From Coprinopsis marcescibilis (taxonomy: Eukaryota > Basidiomycota > Agaricomycetes > Agaricales > Psathyrellaceae), in NCBI GenBank assembly GCA_004369085.1, contig ML210158.1, positions 62,001-126,000 on the forward strand: a stretch of DNA of 64,000 bases, given 5' to 3'. Positions 35,803 through 43,307 of the stretch are shown in pieces (the first letter of the stretch is position 1; every line of letters begins with the position of its first letter). The position numbers and the translations under genes are program-made. Below the pieces are notes generated by a model that was not told the origin of the DNA, did no database searches, and saw only the letters and a list, made by a program, of their open reading frames with translations.

Positions 35803-35884
35803 TACGCCAAAGAAAACGGTATACTAAACTTCAGACCTCGAGAGTTCAACACAGTCTTGAGCAAACCACACCCATCTCTAAACC

Positions 35885-36688
35885 ATGGCATTCTTCAACG
35901 ACTACAAAGCCCCTATCCTCACAGTAATCCCAGAGCCCGCACCAGGGCCCTACAACATAAACTTCAACCACCCATTCCCCTCCAAACTCGAGACCGACAA
36001 GATCCGCCTCGTCCCTTTCCTCCCCTCTGTCCATTCCAAAGCCTTCTACGCTACCTACAGCCAACACCCAGAACTCGGAACCTACCTCCCCGTCCCCTGG
36101 ACATCCTACCCCGCCATGCTCACTTCCTTCGAACCCTTCTTCCGCGCAAACCCCCAGAACCTCCCCCTCGCCATCATCGACAAGACCAAGCTCCCCCCGT
36201 TACAGTCCGAGTCGGAGCCCGAGTCCTCAGAGTCAGAGGACCACCGCATATCGGCAAACCTGGACAGATGCCTCGCTGGGATGATCGGGTTCGTAAACTC
36301 GGACCCCCTCTTCCTGTCCATCGAGATCGGACCGGTGATCATCCTGCCCAACTGGCATCGCACCTTTGTCTCGAGCCATGCCATCGGGCTGCTGATGGGC
36401 TACGCGCTCAACCTGCCGGAGGAGGGCGGGCTGGGCCTGCGGCGCGTGCAGTGGACGTGCTATCCGGACAATGCGCCTAGCTTGAAGACGGCTGCGAGGA
36501 TGGGGTTCAAGGTTGAAGGAACTAAAAGGTGGTTTTGGGTTCTTCCTGAGGGGAAGGAGGGAAATGACGTTGGTGAGAGGCGGGGGGCTGGGAAGGGCGT
36601 GGATAGTGTGTTTCATTCTGTGTGCTGGGATGATTGGGAGGGCGGGGTCAGGGATGTCGTACAACGTCAGATGGACAGGGATTCCTGA
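35885..36688 (+). CDS. GNAT-family N-acetyltransferase, cluster copy 2
   Basis: Intronless, 267 residues. It begins MAFFNDYKAPI and follows the same plan as copy 1, with LETDKIRLVPFLPS, CLAGMIGFVNS, HRTFVSSHAIGLLMGYALNL, GGLGLRRVQW, and NAPSLKTAARMGFKVEGT. It has a longer acidic insert after the third helix (SESEPESSESEDH, about residues 106-118), which explains its extra length. The C-terminus keeps SVCWDDWEGGVRDVVQRQM. The CoA-loop region again lacks glycines. The ATG sits in a good context (ACCATGG). Substrate unknown. Confidence 0.85.
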   Translation: MAFFNDYKAPILTVIPEPAPGPYNINFNHPFPSKLETDKIRLVPFLPSVHSKAFYATYSQHPELGTYLPVPWTSYPAMLTSFEPFFRANPQNLPLAIIDKTKLPPLQSESEPESSESEDHRISANLDRCLAGMIGFVNSDPLFLSIEIGPVIILPNWHRTFVSSHAIGLLMGYALNLPEEGGLGLRRVQWTCYPDNAPSLKTAARMGFKVEGTKRWFWVLPEGKEGNDVGERRGAGKGVDSVFHSVCWDDWEGGVRDVVQRQMDRDS

Positions 36689-37231
36689 TCTCCTGGTGCA
36701 ACTCCGGGTTCCGCTCGCTGATAATACTCGGTTGTGTACTAGCCCACATGTATCAATTGGTATCGAGAAGTCAGTATCGTATGTGCTCGAGCGGTTCTGT
36801 GAATCTGCAATGAAAAGTGAACTTGGAGTCGAGCATCGAGTTTGAGACACCCACCATTAAAAATCTGAAGGAGCTTTGGAAAGCCCGGTGGCATTTCGAC
36901 CGAAATGGTGATGTTGCTGCTATTTTGGGACGACTTGACCCATCGCACATCAAATCTTTAACCTTTTGTTCGGACTTTGCAGTGAAAGAGAGTAAGTAGA
37001 AGGGATAAATTCTGGCCTTTTGACCCAACGCTCAGCCGGAACTGACTTTAAAATCCGTAGTCCACGAGGCAACCACTGCACGGGCAGCACGGCGAATGTA
37101 CTCGGAAAATCGGCAGTCCAGTTCGTAATTCTAGGGCTAATGAGGCCGCACTCGAACGATATAAACCAGGGCGCATGAAGCGATTGCAAACCCCCACTCG
37201 TTCCCAGCCACAAATTCCCAAACCCAAAGAG
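36689..37231. other. intergenic between GNAT copies 2 and 3, with a duplicated fragment
   Basis: No complete gene. A 61-codon open frame (36817-36999) includes FDRNGDVAAILG, similar to a frame-broken stretch at 35326-35368 upstream of GNAT copy 2. A TATAAA box lies at 37160-37165. Confidence 0.45.
37160..37165 (+). promoter_or_regulatory. TATA box of GNAT gene 3
   Basis: TATAAA, 67 bp before the chosen start codon at 37232 but only 9 bp before an in-frame upstream ATG at 37175. Transcription should start after the upstream ATG, which supports the downstream start. Confidence 0.5.
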
Positions 37232-38020
37232 ATGTCTGTCTTCAACTCCTACAAAGAGCCTGCCGAGCAAGTGATAACAGAACCAGCTCCAGGTCCCTTT
37301 GACATCAACTTCAACCTTCCCTTCCCAGATAAACTCGAGACTGACAAGATCCGTCTCGTCCCTTTCGTCCCGTTCATCCACGCCCAACCCTTCCACGCCG
37401 TTTACAGCCAGCACCCCGAACTCGAGGCCCACCTCCCCATCGCCTGGACATCCTACCCCGCATTCCTCACCTCCTTCGAGCGCTACCTACACGCCAACCC
37501 CGAGATTCTGCCCCTCGCAATCATAGACAAGACCAAGCTCAAGCTCGCCGAGCCCACCGATGCAAGCCCAAGCCCAGCGGAAATTTCAAACCTCGACGAA
37601 TGCCTCGCAGGGATGATCGGCTACGTCAGCTCGAGCACCATGTGGATGAAAGTGGAGATCGGGCCAGTGCTCATCTTCCCAAAATGGCACCGGACGTTCG
37701 TCTCGAGCCATGCCATTGGGCTGTTGATGCAGTATGCGCTGAACTTGCCGGAGGAGGGAGGGTTGGGGTTGAGACGGGTGGAATGGCTGTGCTATCCGGA
37801 TAATGCGCCCAGTCTGAAGACGGCAGCGAGGATGGGGTTCACGTTTGAAGGGAGGAAAAAGTGGTATTGGGTCGTGCCTGAAGGAAGGGAGGGGAAGCCT
37901 GTGGATGGGAAGCGTGGAGATGAGATGGGCGCTGATAACATGTGCCATGCCGTGTGCTGGGATGATTGGGAGGGCGGGGTCAAGGACCTCGTACAGGGTC
38001 AGATAGACAGGGAGGCCTAA
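37232..38020 (+). CDS. GNAT-family N-acetyltransferase, cluster copy 3
   Basis: Intronless, 262 residues from the ATG at 37232 (MSVFNSYKEPAEQ), which aligns with the starts of the other copies; an in-frame ATG 57 bp upstream would add a basic, unconserved leader. Shared blocks: LETDKIRLVPFVPF, CLAGMIGYVSSS, HRTFVSSHAIGLLMQYALNL, GGLGLRRVEWLCYP, NAPSLKTAARMGFTFEG and AVCWDDWEGGVKDLVQGQI. Closest by eye to copy 2. Same glycine-free CoA loop. Function within the GNAT superfamily is not predictable from sequence. Confidence 0.84.
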   Translation: MSVFNSYKEPAEQVITEPAPGPFDINFNLPFPDKLETDKIRLVPFVPFIHAQPFHAVYSQHPELEAHLPIAWTSYPAFLTSFERYLHANPEILPLAIIDKTKLKLAEPTDASPSPAEISNLDECLAGMIGYVSSSTMWMKVEIGPVLIFPKWHRTFVSSHAIGLLMQYALNLPEEGGLGLRRVEWLCYPDNAPSLKTAARMGFTFEGRKKWYWVVPEGREGKPVDGKRGDEMGADNMCHAVCWDDWEGGVKDLVQGQIDREA

Positions 38021-38113
38021 CGTTCTTTAGAGCCAGTACATGAACTACCTCATACCGCACTACACTGCTTGAGCTCTGTGGAAACATAGCACGATGTCAG
38101 TAAACTAATGATG

Positions 38114-38133
38114 GCGTTCTAAATATAGAACGC
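38114..38133. repeat. perfect short inverted repeat
   Basis: GCGTTCTA and its reverse complement TAGAACGC are separated by AATA. It lies 94 bp after the stop of GNAT copy 3 and could be a 3' UTR hairpin or a dimeric protein site, or chance. Confidence 0.5.
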
Positions 38134-38562
38134 TTCCTCATCGTACCTTTCGTTCCAAAAAGCAAGGACTTGCGGAAACTCCGACCATCAAGTGAGTAAA
38201 TTACAAAGTAACACCAGTCTTCCAATGCACTCCTCACCTTTCTGCGGTCCGAGTCTCCCGGGAATTGTGCAAGTTCAGCAGGTTTATCGTAACTGCAAGA
38301 TAACGTCATGACCTGGCGGCGCCGACAAGCCCGCTGGGACTACAACGACTCACGACTGAGTCAAGTTTGTATTCGCATCGTGGCATTTGTCAAGCCCATA
38401 GTTTTTCGGGAAGGAAGGTCTTTAAAAACTCTTGTCAGATCTTGGGCGAGCTGCGAGTTGATCAAGCGCGAACTGCGGGTCGGATATGCACAGCAACCTC
38501 GGGAACACGGAAGGACGGAAAATAGCAGTAATTTGGCTCTGTCAATGTCAAATCGCAGTCCA

Positions 38563-38568
38563 TATAAG
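38563..38568 (+). promoter_or_regulatory. TATA box of GNAT gene 4
   Basis: TATAAG, 83 bp before the start codon of the fourth GNAT copy, similar spacing to copy 2. Confidence 0.45.
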
Positions 38569-38651
38569 TAGGGCAAGAAACTTGCTATATTTCATTAACC
38601 AAGAAACATCCTCATACAAACCCAACAAGCCTCACATCCAACCTACTAAAC

Positions 38652-39404
38652 ATGTCCTTCTTCAACTCTTACAAGGCATCCGAGATGCAGATCTTCACAG
38701 AGCCTGCACCTGGCCCTTACGATATCAACTTCAACACTCCCCTCCCAGAGAAGCTGGAGACCGACAAGATACGACTTGTCCCCTTTGTACCATCCATCCA
38801 TGCCAAACACTTCCACACCGTTTACAACCAACATCCCGAGCTTGGGACGTACTTCCCCTTCGTCTGGACCGAATACTCTTGGTTCCTGACCATGTTTTAC
38901 GCGTACTTCCACGCCAAACCCGAGCACCTCCCAATGATCATCATCGACAGGACCAAGGGCAACGACGGAGACAACATCGAGGAAAGCATGGCGGGGATGA
39001 TTGGGTACATGAACTCCGATACACACCGCAAGTCCATCGAGATCGGTCCTGTTATTGTATTTCCCAGCTGGAAGAGGACCTTTGTCTCCTCCCATGCGAT
39101 TGGGCTGTTGATGAACTATGCGATGAACCTGCCGGAAGAGGGAGGGTTGGGTTTGCGAAAGCTCGTGTGGACCTTCTTGTCCGGTAATGAAGCAAGTTTG
39201 AAAGCAGCCCAGCGAATGGGCTTCAAGGTTGAAGGAACTCTACGGTGGTTCTGGGAGATGCCAGAAGAAGTGGACGGCGAACCGGTCGATGGGCAGCGAG
39301 GAGTCGGGAAAGGAAAGCATGAAGTGTCTTTATCGGTGTGCTGGGACGACTGGGAGAAAGAAGTGAAGGAACTGGTACACAAACAGATGAACAGGCAGTC
39401 TTGA
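38652..39404 (+). CDS. GNAT-family N-acetyltransferase, cluster copy 4
   Basis: Intronless, 250 residues. It begins MSFFNSYKASEMQ and keeps LETDKIRLVPFVPS, SMAGMIGYMNS, KRTFVSSHAIGLLMNYAMNL, GGLGLRKLVWTFL, ASLKAAQRMGFKVEGTLRW and SVCWDDWEKEVKELVHKQM. It lacks the acidic insert of copy 2 and is close to copy 1 in length. The CoA loop is R-T-F-V-S-S-H-A as in the other copies. It ends 92 bp from the convergent Q-rich gene. Substrate unknown. Confidence 0.85.
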   Translation: MSFFNSYKASEMQIFTEPAPGPYDINFNTPLPEKLETDKIRLVPFVPSIHAKHFHTVYNQHPELGTYFPFVWTEYSWFLTMFYAYFHAKPEHLPMIIIDRTKGNDGDNIEESMAGMIGYMNSDTHRKSIEIGPVIVFPSWKRTFVSSHAIGLLMNYAMNLPEEGGLGLRKLVWTFLSGNEASLKAAQRMGFKVEGTLRWFWEMPEEVDGEPVDGQRGVGKGKHEVSLSVCWDDWEKEVKELVHKQMNRQS

Positions 39405-39496
39405 AGCTGTTGCGGTGCCGTACTATTAGATATAGATTAGTATCTGTTACCAATAGAGACCACCGTATCGATTGTAGCATACTCACAACAAGCATG

Positions 39497-40474
39497 TCAA
39501 TTCATTCCAAAGTCTTCGGTCATTCCACGGGTCATCCGTCGCCCGACAGACGGCGAACCTCCCATGTTCTGCATCCCTACAGCCGGGTTCATTCCACCCA
39601 TTCCAGGTCGAGGGCCTCCAAGGTTTTGGTCCTCCATGGTCATGCCGCCCATCGTCCCCATCCGCATGGGTGAAGGTGGGTTACCCCCAAAGAACTGCTG
39701 TTGGCTCATGGGGTTAAACTGCGGTTGCCCTCCGGTGAACTGTCCCCCTCCAGGAGGTCCTCTCATGTTCATGCCCGGTGAGCCTGGGTAGCCACCAGCT
39801 TGGAAGTGGCCTTGGTGTTGGTTCATGGGGTGACCGCCTATTTGCGGAGGATAATTAGGACTTTGATTACGAGGAGGTTGGTATTGTTGTTGATGTTGGG
39901 TAGGGTGGCCTTGCTGCTGCTGCTGTTGTTGTTGTTGCTGATGATGATGCTGTTGCTGCTGCTGCTGCTGCTGTAGTTGCTGCTGATGTTGTTGCTGGTT
40001 TTGCTGAGCCTGTCGTTGCTCGGGTGTGATCCCCCGTTCTTCGTCAATGGCCCGTTTGGTAGCTTCGAAGAGCACAGTTGCGTCGTAATATAGGTCTGAG
40101 CCCTCTTCGACGTGGAACCTAAGCGGGTGAGTGGTTTAGCAGGATGGCTCGGAGTGTAGATCAAGAAAGAAGCTCACTGTTGTGTTCCAATATCCCATTG
40201 AGGACCGCGCTCAGCACGAGCTGTCATAAGCAGTGAGTTCCATTCCGAAGCATTTTCCTAGGAATCAGTCCGGGGTGAATATAGTTATATGTTGGGCTTT
40301 GCGACGACTGACTATAGCCTGCGCCAACTCGGCGCTTGGTTGGTTTGTGTCCGTTCGTATCCGCTTCGCTTTCGCCTGCTTCTTTATTTCTGCATCTAGT
40401 TTTGCTCCAATAACTTGTGAGTTATGTCTGGGTACGCTTATGCTGATCGTCCTGGGGGCTTTTCCGACAGCCAT
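39497..40474 (-). CDS. Q-rich protein of unknown function
   Basis: Three exons, 40474-40313, 40257-40178 and 40118-39497, encode 287 residues. The ATG at 40474 is in a GCCATGG context. The N-terminal 125 residues look folded: a basic helix (KLDAEIKKQAKAKRIR), then ENASEWNSLLMTARAERGPQ, WDIGTQQFHVEEGSDLYYD and a helix ending KRAIDEERGITPEQRQ. The rest is a run of Gln broken by His, then Gly/Pro/Met-rich sequence. Gln codons are a mix of CAG and CAA. This composition is common in transcription or chromatin co-factors, but I do not recognise the N-terminal domain. It starts 307 bp from the divergent coiled-coil gene and may share its promoter. Confidence 0.78.
39900..40020 (-). repeat. polyglutamine-coding CAG/CAA tract
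   Basis: CTG/TTG-rich on the plus strand, so CAG/CAA on the coding strand, encoding roughly 30 Gln interrupted by a His cluster. Interruptions suggest the tract is less prone to slippage than a pure repeat, but length variation between strains is likely. Confidence 0.8.
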
Positions 40475-40781
40475 GGCTGGCGGTGTGGCAAACGATACTA
40501 GGTAGTGGTAGTGGAGGACAACTTTAAGAGTCACGGCATTAAGCCTGAGGCCTGAGAGTTTGGTGTTGCGGGCACGTGGCCCCCGTTGATTCACGCGCCC
40601 CTTCCTGGCGGTTCGGAAAGCAGGCGCTTGCAGTTTATCATCTCACTAAATGTTCAACGTTTGGGCTGTAGGTAATTCTCATTAAGCGGGTCGATAGGAT
40701 ATACCGTAAGTCCCTTAAAAGCAATAATGCCACCGTATACTGAGGAATGCAGCAGAGTCAAGCACGACGCGACGAGGAAGC
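40475..40781. promoter_or_regulatory. divergent promoter region, Q-rich / coiled-coil genes
   Basis: 307 bp between two divergent start codons. No TATA box is obvious. Confidence 0.5.
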
Positions 40782-42731
40782 ATGTCACGTCCCAATGGCA
40801 CAAGGCTTTCTGGGATGGCTAGCTCTACTCTCAAGTATGCACCGACGCCGAGCATTGAAGCCTCCAATCAAACCCAGATAGAGGATCTTGTACAGCGAAA
40901 CAAAACATTGGAGCACCATAATAAAAAGTTGAGAGAACAAATTCAGCAAGAAGTCGATCGGTCGAAAGAGGATCTCGCGAAACTCCAGGAAGAACAGAAA
41001 AGGCTGCAATCCGAATGGCAGCATAGCTGTTTCGAAATGCTTGAGGTTACACGCATCATCCAACAACAAACGTTGTTGGAACTAGAGGGGGAGAAGACGA
41101 AGGTGATACAGGAGATGAAGATTACGCGGGAGGAGAAGTTGGAGAGGTTGAAGAGGGACTATAAGATCAAGCTCTTTCAAATGCGAGAGGAGGACTTGGA
41201 ACGACATATTGTCTTGTTGGAGGAAGAGAAGGAGGATTTATTGGATGAACAGCGGGAGAAGGAAGAAGATATGCTCCAATCCATTCGTGACTCGGCGAAG
41301 AACTGGAAAGCCACCTCGGAAGAGCTACACCTTGTCAAAGAGGAGAAAGAGGAACTTCAAGTGCGTCAATCCTATCTGCCTGCTCAATATGCAGCTAATT
41401 TCATTGGGGTTTCAGGACAGATACAATACGCTGTCTGAAGAACACGCAAAGTTGGAAGCCTCGCTTGCCACTGTGAACGCCAAGGTCGAGCGTATAAAAC
41501 TCAAGTACGACGGGGCCCTTACTAAAAACACGGATCTTGAGCGATATAACGACGAGCTGAAGAGAACAAAGGCCGACCTCCAGAGACAACTGGACGAATG
41601 GCAAAACCTGGAGAAGAAGGAAGGGAACGAGGCCGACAGTCAGCGGAAGCAGCGTGTCACGGCCGAAACCGAGTTGAAACGGCTGAAGGACCAATCAGAG
41701 AAAGAGAGAAAGGAAGCCGAGAAACGGATAAACAAGCTGGAGCAGAAGGCCGAAGGGCTCGAGGATGTGATCCAAGAATTGAAGGTAAGTGTACTCTTTG
41801 AAAACCCCAACGAATTCTTAAACCTTCCAGAGCGCTATGAAGGACCGGGATCGAGAATCTGAAGCAAGTGAAAAAAAGCTTCAGAAGCAGATTCAAAAGT
41901 TGAAGGATGATCTGGAGGCAGAACGTGCGCGAGTGGCCGCCTCTCCCGTAGTAAGTCCAGTCTAGTCGATACCAGAGCCGGGTCTCATTACAAAAACGCA
42001 GAGAAGGCCTAGCGCACCTATTACTGCCGAAGTAATCGATGAGGAGGAGCCGAAAAAGCAGACCAGGGGCAAGAAACGTACTGCCAGCGTAAAGCCAGCA
42101 TCCAAGGCAGCCTCCGATGACGAAGTTGAACCCGTTGCTGGACCCTCCAAGCAACCAAGCAAAACGGGGCGGAAGCGAAATTCCAAACCAACTCAGGTTG
42201 CGGAAGAAGAACCAGAGGCCGAACTCGATGAACCTGAGGAGGAACACGAACCTGAACCTGAGCCTGAGCCTGTGCAAAAAGGGAAAAAGGGGAAAGAAAA
42301 GGCACCTCCATCAAAAGGAAAGCCTGCGTCTAAAGCTGCAGCCAAAAGGAAGGCTGCAAGCAACAACGGGGAGACGCCAGCAGCCGAAGAGCCTACAGCC
42401 AAGAAGCGCAAAGGAACGGTAACCAAAGCTCCGTCGACTGCACCAGTATCACCGCCGCCAGGAACCTCCAAATCCCAATCAGAATCGCCGACCGAGCAGC
42501 CGCAACCAAAGAAGAAACGAAAGCTCAACGTTTTCCCTTCGAAGCAGCAAGGAGGCGCGTTCAATATTAACGTGAGTGAGGCTTCACGTCTCCGTTACCT
42601 GTGAATTAACGTTTGTTTGCCAGCTTGGGGACCCAAATGGACTTGAGATACCCTCTATGCTGTCGCCTATTAAAGACTCTGACCCGGTTCCGCAACGAAC
42701 CAGCATGCTTGGACGTCTTTTCGGGAAATGA
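40782..42731 (+). CDS. long coiled-coil protein with a basic tail, unknown function
   Basis: Five exons, 40782-41360, 41416-41784, 41831-41950, 42002-42571 and 42624-42731, encode 581 residues. From about residue 25 to 345 it is almost unbroken heptad sequence (QIEDLVQRNKTLEHHNKKLR, KLERLKRDYKIKLFQMREED, EGLEDVIQELK). The C-terminal 230 residues are disordered, with alternating acidic (EPEPEPEP) and Lys/Arg/Pro-rich clusters that look like nuclear localisation signals, and end in PQRTSMLGRLFGK. Such proteins are often structural components of spindle poles, kinetochores or the nuclear periphery; that is only an analogy. I do not recognise a named family. Confidence 0.82.
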
Positions 42732-43307
42732 TTCACCTTTCTTCCACTAATTACATGGGTTTCTTTAATTCCCGTCACCTAATACATGCTCTGTGATTTA
42801 TGTCGGCTTGCTGTTCCTTTGATTTGATGAAGGATATGAACATTGAAATGACATATCGAAGACTGAGTACATGGTGAAATATCAACGTAGCTAAATAACA
42901 CTGAACATAAATGTCGCCATCATCATGAAACTCCTCTCAACGTAGATGAGCGTGATCAGAGCGATTAAAGAGGCTTTGCAATCTATCCACCATATTGTCG
43001 AAACGATGCGACCTCCTCAGACTTCTTTGTCCAGCAGAACGCTGACTCTGTCCAAGGGGCGCATGGCAGAGGTGTATTCCAAAAAACTTTCATCTGAAGA
43101 TTATATAGTGTCCGGCAACACCCGGAACGGGTTCGCACGTTATTGATTCAATGATGTCACCCTTGAAACGCGCCTCGAGGTCCTTCTAATCGGGAGCCCC
43201 CGCCACGTATAAATGCACAGAGTTTCTACAATCCATCTCCAATTACTAACCACTTGCGGGTTCAGACAGTCCCAGATACACATATAAGCCCATAACTGAG
43301 TTCCACG
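42732..43307. other. intergenic, upstream of the alpha-amylase gene
   Basis: 576 bp without a gene. The right end carries two TATA-like boxes (43208-43213 and 43283-43288) before the amylase ATG. Confidence 0.5.
43208..43213 (+). promoter_or_regulatory. TATA box of the alpha-amylase gene
   Basis: TATAAA, 95 bp before the start codon. A second TATAAG at 43283-43288 is only 20 bp from the ATG and less likely to be used. Confidence 0.5.

Larger units (their letters stand above)
33927..35884. other. long intergenic region with a tandem repeat and a decayed duplicate
   Basis: About 2 kb without a supported gene. It contains the chitin deacetylase promoter at its left end, a stretch near 35326-35368 resembling DNA at 36891-36935, a two-unit tandem repeat of about 122 bp (35505-35745), and a TATAAG box at 35797-35802 for GNAT gene 2. 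Short open frames near 34295-34776 show no recognisable domain. Confidence 0.5.
38021..38651. other. intergenic between GNAT copies 3 and 4
   Basis: A 631-bp gap with no supported gene. It holds a perfect 8-bp inverted repeat at 38114-38133 and a TATAAG box at 38563-38568 upstream of copy 4. Confidence 0.5.

Noticed and set aside
36233..36850. 205-codon minus-strand open frame
   Set aside because: Antisense to GNAT copy 2; the same shadow appears in other copies because the sense strand is conserved.
37175..37231. Upstream ATG of GNAT copy 3 as the real start
   Set aside because: It lies 9 bp after the TATA box, and the extra 19 residues are not shared with other copies.
38486..39187. 233-codon plus-strand open frame overlapping GNAT copy 4 in another frame
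   Set aside because: His/Arg/Leu-rich shadow of the real frame, with no independent start context.
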